From positions 5,292-69,291 of the forward strand of contig CAJUDL010000001.1 of assembly GCA_910585285.1 (NCBI GenBank): a stretch of 64,000 bases of DNA, given 5' to 3'. The position numbers and the translations under genes were made by a program. Source of the DNA: an uncultured Muribaculaceae bacterium. GTDB taxonomy: Bacteria; Bacteroidota; Bacteroidia; Bacteroidales; Muribaculaceae. Shown in pieces: positions 8,174-16,339 of the stretch. The notes beneath the pieces were generated by a model. It had not been told where the DNA came from and did no database searches. It worked only from the letters and a program-made list of their open reading frames with translations. Numbering within the stretch: position 1 is the stretch's first letter; each line of letters begins with the position of its first letter.

Positions 8174-9964
8174 TTAGCCTTTCTTCTCCTGCTTCTGCAT
8201 CTGCTCTTTGAGAGCCTGAAGAGCGCCGAGGTCTCCGAGAGTTGTTTTCTCGATAGCGGGAGCTGCTGCAGTCTCAGCGGCTGCCTTGGGAGCCTTGCGT
8301 GCTGCAGGTTTCTCGCGACGCTCTGGTTTGTTGGCGTCTTCTGCGATGCGGCTGTGGCTGAGGATGATGCGTTTGCTGTCTTTGTTGAACTCAATCACCT
8401 TGAAGTCAAGCTTCTCGTTGAGTTTAGCCTGTGTGCCATCCTCTTTAACGAGGTGTTTGGGAGTAGCGAAACCTTCAACTCCGTGGGGGAGTGAGATAAC
8501 TGCGCCCTTGTCCATAACTTCGGTGATTGTGCCCTCGTGGATTGAGCCTACAGTGTAGATAGTCTCAAATACATCCCAGGGATTCTCTTCGAGCTGTTTG
8601 TGGCCGAGAGAGAGACGACGGTTGTCTTTGTCGATCTCAAGAACCTGAACCTCGATGTCGTTGCCAACCTGAGTGAACTCAGAGGGGTGTTTGATTTTCT
8701 TGGTCCAAGAGAGGTCGGAGATGTGGATAAGACCGTCAACGCCTTCTTCGATCTCAACAAACACACCGAAGTTGGTGAAGTTGCGAACTTTTGCTGTGTG
8801 GCGGCTGCCGATAGCATATTTCTCCTCAATGTTCTCCCAAGGATCTTTCTTAAGCTGCTTGAGACCGAGGCTCATCTTGCGCTCGTCGCGGTCGAGAGTG
8901 AGGACAACAGCCTCGATTTCGTCGCCAACCTTGAGGAAATCCTGAGCGCTGCGGAGGTGCTGGCTCCAGCTCATCTCGCTTACGTGAACGAGACCCTCTA
9001 CGCCCGGCTGAACCTCAACGAATGCACCGTAGTCTGCCATAACGACAACTTTACCGTGAACGTGATCACCAACTTTGAGGTTGGGATCGAGGTTGTCCCA
9101 AGGATGGGGCATGAGCTGTTTGAGACCGAGGGCGATGCGCTTTTTCTCGTCATCGAAGTCGATGATAACGACCTTGATGTCCTGGTCGAGCTCAACAACT
9201 TCGCGAGGATCAGATACGCGACCCCAGCTGAGGTCAGTGATGTGAACGAGACCGTCAACACCGCCGAGGTCGACGAATACACCATAAGGAGTGATGTTCT
9301 TGACCTTGCCTTCGAGCACTTGTCCTTTCTCCAGCTTGGAGATGATTTCTTTCTTCTGCTGTTCGAGCTCTGCCTCGATGAGGGCTTTGTGGCTCACAAC
9401 AACATTCTTGTATTCCTGGTTGATCTTGACAACCTTGAATTCCATGGTCTTGTCAACAAATACGTCGTAGTCGCGGATAGGACGAACGTCGATCTGTGAG
9501 CCGGGGAGGAAGGCTTCGATGCCGAATACATCGACGATCATACCGCCCTTAGTGCGGCTCTTGACATAACCCTTGATGATTTCATCTTTCTCAAGAGCCT
9601 CATTGACACGATCCCAGCTGCGGGTCTGGCAAGCTTTCTTGTGAGAGAGACGGAGCTGACCGTTTTTGTCTTCGAGAGTCTCAATGTATACTTCCACTTC
9701 GTCACCAACTTTGAGATCGGGATTGTAGCGGAATTCGCTTACGGGGATGATGGCGTCTGATTTCATGCCGATGTCTACGCGAACCTCACGTTTTGAAATC
9801 GACTTAACGGTGCCGGTCACTACCTCGTTTTCTTTAGCTGTCTTAAGAGACTCGTCATAAGTGTTGGTAAGTTCCTGACGGTTCTTCGAACCAGCTGTCT
9901 CGCCATTTTCGTATGCTTCCCAGTCGAAGTCTTCTATGGCGGTCTGTACTTTTGTTTCAGCCAT
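8174..9964 (-). CDS. rpsA: 30S ribosomal protein S1
   Basis: A 596-residue protein consisting of six successive S1 RNA-binding domains (repeats of G-x-V-x(n)-G-x-F/V-V-x-(8-15)-GL-x-H-x-S, for instance GVFVDLGGVDGLVHITDLSW and GAFVEVQPGVEGLVHVSEMSW) with an N-terminal extension and a Lys/Ala-rich C-terminal tail. S1 binds mRNA on the small subunit and helps initiation on leaders that lack Shine-Dalgarno sites, which are frequent in Bacteroidetes. A consensus promoter (10106-10136) and a strong terminator (8124-8151) frame it as a single-gene unit. Codon bias is strong, which is why a long open frame also appears on the opposite strand. Confidence 0.95.
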   Translation of the reverse strand: MAETKVQTAIEDFDWEAYENGETAGSKNRQELTNTYDESLKTAKENEVVTGTVKSISKREVRVDIGMKSDAIIPVSEFRYNPDLKVGDEVEVYIETLEDKNGQLRLSHKKACQTRSWDRVNEALEKDEIIKGYVKSRTKGGMIVDVFGIEAFLPGSQIDVRPIRDYDVFVDKTMEFKVVKINQEYKNVVVSHKALIEAELEQQKKEIISKLEKGQVLEGKVKNITPYGVFVDLGGVDGLVHITDLSWGRVSDPREVVELDQDIKVVIIDFDDEKKRIALGLKQLMPHPWDNLDPNLKVGDHVHGKVVVMADYGAFVEVQPGVEGLVHVSEMSWSQHLRSAQDFLKVGDEIEAVVLTLDRDERKMSLGLKQLKKDPWENIEEKYAIGSRHTAKVRNFTNFGVFVEIEEGVDGLIHISDLSWTKKIKHPSEFTQVGNDIEVQVLEIDKDNRRLSLGHKQLEENPWDVFETIYTVGSIHEGTITEVMDKGAVISLPHGVEGFATPKHLVKEDGTQAKLNEKLDFKVIEFNKDSKRIILSHSRIAEDANKPERREKPAARKAPKAAAETAAAPAIEKTTLGDLGALQALKEQMQKQEKKG

Positions 9965-10105
9965 TATAAATGAACTGTTGTTTTTTGTTTGTGCGCTCTT
10001 TCCTCGGTTGCGGAGTGGTTCCGGCGCGGGGATGAATACGCAAAAAATGGTTAATAAATATGTTAATTAATTCTCTTTGTTTGCGCACAATGCGCAATAA
10101 CTCTG

Positions 10106-10136
10106 CAAAGTTAATCTATTTTTTGCGAATTACAAA
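10106..10136 (-). promoter_or_regulatory. Promoter of rpsA
   Basis: On the minus strand TTTG (10133-10136) is followed after 19 bp by TAACTTTG (10106-10113), a full Bacteroidetes consensus. The start point would be near 10099, giving a leader of about 135 nt before the rpsA ATG, long enough for autoregulation by S1, though no structure is shown. Confidence 0.7.
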
Positions 10137-10154
10137 ATAAATTTGCGGATTTAT

Positions 10155-10225
10155 AGGGGGTTAGGGCGGAAATGGGGCGGAGATGGGGCTGAATGGGGCG
10201 AGATGGGGAGGGATGAGGATGGGGA
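10155..10225 (+). repeat. G-rich imperfect tandem repeat
   Basis: Seven runs of four to five G, most spaced by 6-8 nt, follow an irregular 11-12 bp unit of the form GGGGCnGAnAT. It lies in the gap between rpsA and the small membrane-protein gene. The run density meets the usual G-quadruplex pattern. It has no coding potential that looks real. Confidence 0.6.
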
Positions 10226-10257
10226 GAGAGGATAGGTAGGATCAGAGGGTAGGAGAA

Positions 10258-10824
10258 TCAGATGGAATTGTAGGGTTTGATTACGGGGACGCCGAAGAGT
10301 CCGGTCTGGGTGGAGAGGGTGATGGTGGAGCCGTAGCGGGTGCGGTTGTAGCGTTCGCGCTGAACGTTGATATCTTTCTCCGTGCCGTCTTCGAACCTTA
10401 ATCTGAAATAATATACGTAGTAGGGGGCGCCTTGAGTATAGACACGGCGTGAAACTCGTTTCTGATGATGTCTTGTTTTTGTGTATTTACGCTCAACAGT
10501 GACTTGTTGCGTTTTTGCTGTGTCTTCGTGGGAAAAACAAAAGTTGAGTCCGTAGATTGCCGTGAGAAATATCCCGCAGGAAAAGACAACGTGGCAAATG
10601 TAGTTTAGAATACATGAACCGGAATCGGTGAGCCAACGCCATGATTTCCACATCACGATTCCTGTTAGTGCCGCAAGACAGAATGCTATGAGAAGTGGTA
10701 TCCACCAGGATATCAGTGTTCTGCTGTGTAGCGTGATAGCTGCGCCATAAGCCCCAAGCATTAAAAACAGAAGGAATCCGGCAACTATTCCCCTGCCGAT
10801 ATTTCTGCTCGAAAGTTTGCCCAT
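10258..10824 (-). CDS. Hypothetical membrane protein
   Basis: A 188-residue protein with three or four predicted membrane helices in its first half (about 12-32, 38-58, 72-94) and a basic, soluble C-terminal half (about 100-188) containing VERKYTKTRHHQKRVSRR and a beta-rich end. No family was recognised; the arrangement resembles small DUF3592-like membrane proteins but this is not firm. It is a single gene, with the G-rich repeat tract immediately downstream (the tract ends 32 bp past the stop) and divergent from the M48 protease gene. Confidence 0.6.
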   Translation of the reverse strand: MGKLSSRNIGRGIVAGFLLFLMLGAYGAAITLHSRTLISWWIPLLIAFCLAALTGIVMWKSWRWLTDSGSCILNYICHVVFSCGIFLTAIYGLNFCFSHEDTAKTQQVTVERKYTKTRHHQKRVSRRVYTQGAPYYVYYFRLRFEDGTEKDINVQRERYNRTRYGSTITLSTQTGLFGVPVIKPYNSI

Positions 10825-10847
10825 GTTTTTAAGTTATTTTAATTTTG
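10816..10847 (+). promoter_or_regulatory. Promoter of the M48 protease gene
   Basis: TTTG (10816-10819), a 20-bp spacer and TAATTTTG (10840-10847) match the Bacteroidetes consensus exactly. The start point would be near 10854, about 40 nt before the ATG. The -33 box lies inside the start of the divergent membrane-protein gene. Confidence 0.65.
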
Positions 10848-10893
10848 CACTGCGTAAATCAAATTTAAACCAAAATTATAAAAATTTTTTGTG

Positions 10894-11706
10894 ATGAAAA
10901 AACTGACGATAAAATTGTTCATGGCGTTATTTATGCTGTGTTGTGCAATGCCTGTTTCGGCTCAGTTTAATCTGAAAAAAGCTGTAAGTGCAGGTGCTAA
11001 AGCCGTTCAGGCTGCAACTCTTACCGATGCGCAGATGGCAAGTTATGTGAAAGAATCGGTAGACTGGATGGATAAGAACAATCCTGTGCTTCCTGAAGAC
11101 AATCCCTATACCCAAAGACTCCGTAAACTAACAGAAGGAATCACAGATGCAGATGGAATACCATTGAATTTCAAGGTTTACCATGTAGTGGATGTTAATG
11201 CGTTTGCATGTCCAGACGGCAGCGTGCGCGTTTTTTCCTCTCTTATGGACATTATGAGCGATGACGAACTTATGGGCATTATCGGTCATGAGATAGGTCA
11301 TGTTATGAAGCATCATTCAAAAAATGCATTCCGTCAGCAGTTGCTTACAGGCGCGCTGAAGGATGCTGCAGGAGCTGCAAGCAGCAAAGTAGCTGCGTTG
11401 ACAGATTCACAGCTTGGCGCGTTAGGAGAGTCGCTGATCGGTGCCAGATTCTCTCAGAAACAGGAGAAGGAGGCTGATAATTGTGGCTATGACTTCCTGG
11501 TGTCGAAAGGTCGCAATCCTTGGGGAATGGTGATGGCTTTCGAGAAATTCCAGAAAATGGAGCAGGGTGGAGGCACCAAGATGAGCTATATGGACAAAAT
11601 GTTCTCTTCTCACCCCGAGACTGAAGCGCGCATCAAGGCGATGACAAAACGCTGCGAGAAGGATGGCTTTAAACGTCCGGCTGAAACTACGGAAACTGCC
11701 AAATAA
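10894..11706 (+). CDS. M48-family zinc metalloprotease, secreted
   Basis: A 270-residue protein with a signal peptide (about 1-23, ending PVSA) and a compact M48 peptidase domain. The zinc motif HEIGH (about residues 132-136) sits in DDELMGIIGHEIGHVMKHH, and the third ligand is likely in EKEADNCGYDF, 50-60 residues later. No membrane helix follows the signal peptide, so it is a soluble periplasmic protein of the type annotated as LoiP/YcaL-like. The in-frame GTG at 10891 is rejected in favour of the ATG at 10894. It is convergent with the CHAT gene, with only 7 bp between the stops and no visible terminator. Confidence 0.85.
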   Translation: MKKLTIKLFMALFMLCCAMPVSAQFNLKKAVSAGAKAVQAATLTDAQMASYVKESVDWMDKNNPVLPEDNPYTQRLRKLTEGITDADGIPLNFKVYHVVDVNAFACPDGSVRVFSSLMDIMSDDELMGIIGHEIGHVMKHHSKNAFRQQLLTGALKDAAGAASSKVAALTDSQLGALGESLIGARFSQKQEKEADNCGYDFLVSKGRNPWGMVMAFEKFQKMEQGGGTKMSYMDKMFSSHPETEARIKAMTKRCEKDGFKRPAETTETAK

Positions 11707-11713
11707 ATCTCGA

Positions 11714-13954
11714 TCAGTCAAGCAGAATGAACGGAGCCCAATAGAAGGGTGACGGATATTTCTCACGAACGGCGGCGACAGCACTGCGATAAGCGGCATG
11801 TCTGTCGCCGTTTTCTATCCAGTGGCGATAAAACTCAGTCATGAAGGTGGCTGTTGATTCGTCGTTGACGCTCCATAAACTTACTAATAGCGACTTGGCT
11901 CCTGCCTGCTTGAAACCTCTTGTGAGACCGTGTATTCCCTCGAAATTGTATGCGCCCAATGCTGTCTCGCATGCTGAAAGTGTAACCAACCGAGTATTCT
12001 TAAGATTGAGATTTGACACTTCATTGGCGGTGAGAATGCCGTCATTGTTTTCGGGCAATTCTTCGCTTCCTTTCCAAGTGGCTTCTGCATTGGCGAGCGC
12101 CACGCCGGAACGCTGCATCGCCGATCCTACCTGCGAGGAGTAGCGTTTCATGAAAGGCACGTGAAGAGCGTCCTGCTCGGATGAGATAAAGAATCCATGG
12201 GTGGCGAGATGGAGCACTTCAGGTGATGTGGCGCAGAGATTGCGCAGTTCACCCTCGGTGGCATTCTCACGTACAATCATCTTTACCTTTTGCTGTCCGA
12301 ACGTAGAAGAGATTTCCTTCAGTTCCTTACCGGTGAAGGGGAGATAACGGAAATACTGGCGTGCAACGCCACGGCTGTCGAACTCCTCGAGAGAGTAGTC
12401 ATCTTCGATTGCCCTTTCTCCCGTGGTTTCAGGTATGATTCCTGCAATCTTAGCCTGTGACGGATCAAAAATCACATCACCAAGCAATCCGGCAGATTGT
12501 GGAGCCCGTTCATCTGATGGGAAAGTGATTTGAGCCGTGGTGGTTAGCTGTCGCAGATCGTATTTGTCGATGAGATAATTGCCGTCGGGCGTTTCGATGG
12601 CATTGAAAGCTATCGAATGTAGGATACCCGGTGCGTTGAAATAGACTGTCTTGGCAGATCCCAATATCGATTCCAAAGGTTCCCACAGCATTGAGTAGAG
12701 ATTGACGGAAGATTGCGACCTGTATAATCTTTTTGCGAGAGACGCTGAATTTTTTGTTTTAAGTGCATCAAGAGCGTCAGAAAGTTCTTTCCATTTGCAT
12801 AATGTCACAGCCTGAGGCGTGTCACAGCCGGGAGTCAAGACCAAAGCCATTATATGAGACCTGGAGAACAGAAATTCAACAGCAACCTGAGAAGGCTTCA
12901 ACGCATCCCGTACCATCTGCCATGTAATTTCCGGATTTGATTTTGCGCGAATGTCTGCTGTAATATCAAGCAGCTGCATTTCCAGATTTTCCAAAGTAAA
13001 TGAGATTTTGGCAGAGCGGTTGTTAAGCTCGATTCCTTCAGGGGTGCCCCACATTTCGGGGGTTATGTTAATCTGTTTCCGTTGAGCGTGAAGCATAGCT
13101 ATGGAATCGGCGAGTGCCCGGATTTCAGGGTTGTTGCTTGTGCTGATTACTTTGCGCAACTCTTGCTGAGAACGCAACTGCATTCCTGTGCGAAAAACAA
13201 TTGCATTATATGTATCTGCGGCAAATTTCACCGGCTCTTTTTCAAGCACAGATGTGAGAGCCCATGCCGGGTCTCCGAAAGAATTAAAGAATTGATCTTG
13301 TTCCGTTGAAGACATCAGCTGGAAATTGCGGTCAAGAATTTTACGATTTTCAGAATAAATATCTTTTGCCAGCTTAGAAGCGGTAACGATATCATCAGAG
13401 TCCATTGCATAATTGAATCTATATGCCATGAGGCTTGTCTTATCTTCCACACTCATATTTCCGATATTAGCTTCTGTTATGTCGAATGCCATATCTGTGT
13501 AGTATTTGCTGCGGATGGAATCACCCGCTTCTTTCATTATCCCTGCGAGGTCCAAGCACGCATTGCGCCTATCTATCGGATTTACTGACACCTCAAGAAC
13601 TTTCCGCATATATGTCTCCGCTTTGTTAAGATCAGGCTCGCAAGCTACGTGATATATTCCCAATGCTTGGAGAAGAGCACTGTAATTGGGATTGTTTTTG
13701 TAATCGGGATCGATAGAAGGGAACTTTTTTTCCATCTCTGACATACCATCACGTATCGTAGGTAAAAACTGGCGAAACTGATCCTCAAGCTTGGTCAGGA
13801 CAGTTGAAAATTGAGCGAAGTCTCCCTCATTCATACTTTCTTTAGCCTCTTTGATGCTTGTCTTGATTTTGTATACAAGATGAGTGAATGCCTGGCATAT
13901 TGAGACTCCCGAAGTGTAAAGAATGTAATCAGATTTTCCGGAAGATGTGAACAT
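11714..13954 (-). CDS. CHAT-domain protease, C-terminal part of a frameshifted gene
   Basis: A 746-residue frame with TPR-like helices in the first third and a caspase-like CHAT domain at the C-terminus (about 450-746). The catalytic dyad is visible as His in VLHLATHGFF and Cys in VTLSACETALG. CHAT proteases share the caspase/separase fold. There is no signal peptide and the first 30 residues overlap the preceding frame by 124 bp. Both facts, together with a (TC)4 run near 13982-13989, suggest it is the back half of a protein of about 1,477 residues that begins at 16149. Removing one TC unit joins the frames as FLYLS-TAWNLIGRMF. Independent translation from an internal start cannot be excluded. 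Confidence 0.8.
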   Translation of the reverse strand: MFTSSGKSDYILYTSGVSICQAFTHLVYKIKTSIKEAKESMNEGDFAQFSTVLTKLEDQFRQFLPTIRDGMSEMEKKFPSIDPDYKNNPNYSALLQALGIYHVACEPDLNKAETYMRKVLEVSVNPIDRRNACLDLAGIMKEAGDSIRSKYYTDMAFDITEANIGNMSVEDKTSLMAYRFNYAMDSDDIVTASKLAKDIYSENRKILDRNFQLMSSTEQDQFFNSFGDPAWALTSVLEKEPVKFAADTYNAIVFRTGMQLRSQQELRKVISTSNNPEIRALADSIAMLHAQRKQINITPEMWGTPEGIELNNRSAKISFTLENLEMQLLDITADIRAKSNPEITWQMVRDALKPSQVAVEFLFSRSHIMALVLTPGCDTPQAVTLCKWKELSDALDALKTKNSASLAKRLYRSQSSVNLYSMLWEPLESILGSAKTVYFNAPGILHSIAFNAIETPDGNYLIDKYDLRQLTTTAQITFPSDERAPQSAGLLGDVIFDPSQAKIAGIIPETTGERAIEDDYSLEEFDSRGVARQYFRYLPFTGKELKEISSTFGQQKVKMIVRENATEGELRNLCATSPEVLHLATHGFFISSEQDALHVPFMKRYSSQVGSAMQRSGVALANAEATWKGSEELPENNDGILTANEVSNLNLKNTRLVTLSACETALGAYNFEGIHGLTRGFKQAGAKSLLVSLWSVNDESTATFMTEFYRHWIENGDRHAAYRSAVAAVREKYPSPFYWAPFILLD

Positions 13955-16149
13955 TCTGCCGATGAGATTCCATGCCGTTGAGAGAGATATAGAAATGCTG
14001 AATTGAAGTCATTGTTTTTTACAGCTCTATAATAACCGCTCACAACATAATTGACCATTTGTGGAGTTGGGGTGAGATTGTGGGCTGAGCGAATAAACTC
14101 CCGATCTTTGGTAATCATACGGGCTGCGGCAACTCTGTTTCCTGTTGTCTCGTATAGTGATGCCAGTTGCTGTGAGATTTCAAGATATTCATCGTCAAAA
14201 GATTCGTTTGTCTGATAGTTGTGGGCTTCAAGGGATTTTTCGAACATCTCGATGGCGTCGTTTTGTCGGCTCATAAGATTGTATAGGTATCCCATTTCTG
14301 CCATAACGACAGGTGACAAATAATTATGATTCTCGTTATCTATCTCTTTTCTCAATTCTTCGATAATTGCATCAAGATTATGTTTGTCTATATTGGCAAG
14401 AACGCGACATTCTGCATCTCGAATTCGTTCAAAAAGTATAGTTTTTTTATCGGGAGTAACAGCAAATAGTTCCTGATAAGCTTTGTGGGCGTTTTCATAC
14501 TGATTGAACTGCCAAAAATATGAGGCTTTTTGTGAACGCATATGTCCGAGAATGAAATTCTTACCGGTGAACTGTTCTTTCTCTACTTCTTTTATAAGAT
14601 TATTCAGATTGTTTATCTCATTAGCATTTGTTCCGTTACTTGAAACAATATGGCTTACGAGAGCTTCTTGATAATACATCGCGGAAGGTCGACCATAAAG
14701 TTTCTCGACATCCTGAAGAAGTGCCTTATGAATTTCAGCTGACGCGACAGGATCGTAAGCAGCAAGGTTATAGAAATCCGCAAGTTCATTGCCAAGTGTC
14801 ACGGATATGGCAGATCCATCATGATATTTAAGATAATTATCTTTAAGAATTGCCATTCTTCTAACCCCCTCTTCAGGATCTCTGTCCTTAACAGATGAAT
14901 AGTTGTATGACAACCAGTAGGACTGATGAAGAATGCCATGGCAAATATTCTTGCATTGATTTTCGAAATTGTCAAGACATGTTTTGTAATCTGGACTTGT
15001 AAAAATCTGGAAAGTAGTTATAAGGGAAAGGGTATTCAGATAATAAGTATTGTCAGTTCCGTATGTGAGAGCCGCTACATCAAGAATATCGGATATGTCA
15101 GAATCAATGTTGGCATTCCCTGTGAGGATCTGATCAGTAAGAGCCTTGAGAATTCTTACAGTTTTGGCTTCAAGAGATCTTGAGGGGTGATATAAAGAAA
15201 AATAATCGTTGAGACTCCGCACATCGTTTGCAATATCTTCGTCAATTGTGGTGTTGTGAACCCTGAATTGAGCGAGAAAATAAGATACAGTGGCGTTGGC
15301 GGGATGAAATTCTCCATAAAATTCCGAACTAATGTCAAGTGCCTTTTCAAGATAGTAACCGGAATTACATTGATAATCGCGATATTTCCCGGTGTATTGA
15401 TACATTGTGCGGTCATCAAAAGGATTCCTGTCCTCTCCAAGCATAAGACGCACATTGGTGTCGGTTTGAGGCATGCTTTTCAATGATGCGATTTCTGTAT
15501 AAAGATCGATACGGTCGGCATCAATATCAGAGGAAGCGATAGGGTAGAGCTTTAGCACCTCATCCTCAATCTCCCACATCTCCGGGTAGTGAAGCGGATT
15601 GTCGACCTGTTCAAGCGTAGCGCGGCATTGGAATTTAGCCATGCGCATTAATAAAAGCAAAGCTTTTTCTCTCTTTGAAGAGTTTTTATTACAAGTTTTC
15701 TCTTGTTCTTTTATCAGTTTATCGAACTCAGGAATGACATCGCGGTAGATACTTTCAACCCCGAGCCAACTTGTTCTGATCTTGCGGGCGGCATAACAGC
15801 CGGGATGCGTGGTATCGAGGAAATCCGCCATGCCGCGGAAAGCATCGCGCTTGCGATGGAAGAGCGTGTCGCAGTCGAGGGTTGCAGTCCAGTTGATGTA
15901 GGCTTCCACTTCCGGCACCTTTTTCGAAGCAGCCACAAGGATATCGAATGCTTCCGGTTCCTGAAGACGCAGATCGATTATCTGTTGCGCATGAAGCATA
16001 AGATCCTCGTCGGAGAGAGTTTCCGGTTTGGGAGTGTTTTTACTCATCCACTCGCGGTGCTGACGTATAGCCTCGAACGGCGTAGAAACCTCCGCCATAC
16101 CCAAAACGCATGAAAAGAAAAATAATATGAAGATAATCGTTGCTCTCAT
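13831..16149 (-). CDS. TPR-rich secreted protein, N-terminal part of the frameshifted CHAT gene
   Basis: A 772-residue frame with a signal peptide (about 1-19) and helical repeats typical of TPR arrays, most clearly near residues 560-720 (for example MAEMGYLYNLMSRQNDAIEM). Its last 30 or so residues look out of frame, ending in a Lys/Arg-rich stretch. In Bacteroidetes, TPR plus CHAT is normally one exported polypeptide, and this frame supplies the missing export signal and repeats. The break point is inferred to be the TC repeat near 13982-13989. A TATCTTTG promoter box lies about 77 bp upstream of the ATG. The substrate is unknown. Confidence 0.75.
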   Translation of the reverse strand: MRATIIFILFFFSCVLGMAEVSTPFEAIRQHREWMSKNTPKPETLSDEDLMLHAQQIIDLRLQEPEAFDILVAASKKVPEVEAYINWTATLDCDTLFHRKRDAFRGMADFLDTTHPGCYAARKIRTSWLGVESIYRDVIPEFDKLIKEQEKTCNKNSSKREKALLLLMRMAKFQCRATLEQVDNPLHYPEMWEIEDEVLKLYPIASSDIDADRIDLYTEIASLKSMPQTDTNVRLMLGEDRNPFDDRTMYQYTGKYRDYQCNSGYYLEKALDISSEFYGEFHPANATVSYFLAQFRVHNTTIDEDIANDVRSLNDYFSLYHPSRSLEAKTVRILKALTDQILTGNANIDSDISDILDVAALTYGTDNTYYLNTLSLITTFQIFTSPDYKTCLDNFENQCKNICHGILHQSYWLSYNYSSVKDRDPEEGVRRMAILKDNYLKYHDGSAISVTLGNELADFYNLAAYDPVASAEIHKALLQDVEKLYGRPSAMYYQEALVSHIVSSNGTNANEINNLNNLIKEVEKEQFTGKNFILGHMRSQKASYFWQFNQYENAHKAYQELFAVTPDKKTILFERIRDAECRVLANIDKHNLDAIIEELRKEIDNENHNYLSPVVMAEMGYLYNLMSRQNDAIEMFEKSLEAHNYQTNESFDDEYLEISQQLASLYETTGNRVAAARMITKDREFIRSAHNLTPTPQMVNYVVSGYYRAVKNNDFNSAFLYLSQRHGISSAECSHLPENLITFFTLRESQYARHSLILYTKSRQASKRLKKV

Positions 16150-16225
16150 TTAATTATTATTATTGAGTATAATATTATTGGAAAATATTTATTCTAATTC
16201 TGTGCTGTTGTTAATCTTATGGTTA

Positions 16226-16233
16226 CAAAGATA
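16226..16233 (-). promoter_or_regulatory. -7 box upstream of the TPR-CHAT gene
   Basis: The minus strand reads TATCTTTG, an exact TAnnTTTG, about 77 bp before the ATG at 16149. The -33 region is only a T-rich tract, so the match is partial. Confidence 0.5.
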
Positions 16234-16281
16234 GCAATTTTTCTTGAAAAATTTTATATTCAGGGCTGAGTTGCAATTGAG

Positions 16282-16336
16282 TTTTTGAAGTGCGCCCCAA
16301 AAGTTGGATGAAAACTTTTGGGGCGCACTTCAAAAA
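16282..16336 (-). terminator. Long hairpin terminator after GH97, IS-end-like sequence
   Basis: A perfect 24-bp inverted repeat (16282-16305 and 16313-16336) with a 7-nt loop, T-rich at the end, begins 3 bp after the GH97 stop. The arms contain TGAAGTGCGCCCCAAAAGTT, which resembles the terminal inverted repeats of IS3/IS150-type elements. It probably works as the terminator for the leftward operon. Confidence 0.75.
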
Positions 16337-16339
16337 TGA

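Noticed and set aside
8600..9499. 299-codon open frame on the plus strand
   Set aside because: It lies wholly antisense to rpsA and mirrors its strong codon bias; its protein is a low-complexity string of acidic and hydrophobic residues without any family features.
10155..10225. Possible CRISPR or minisatellite array in the G-rich tract
   Set aside because: Units are short and irregular, with no spacers of constant size and no cas genes nearby.
16282..16336. Intact insertion sequence
   Set aside because: The arms resemble IS ends but only 7 bp lie between them and there is no transposase in the window.
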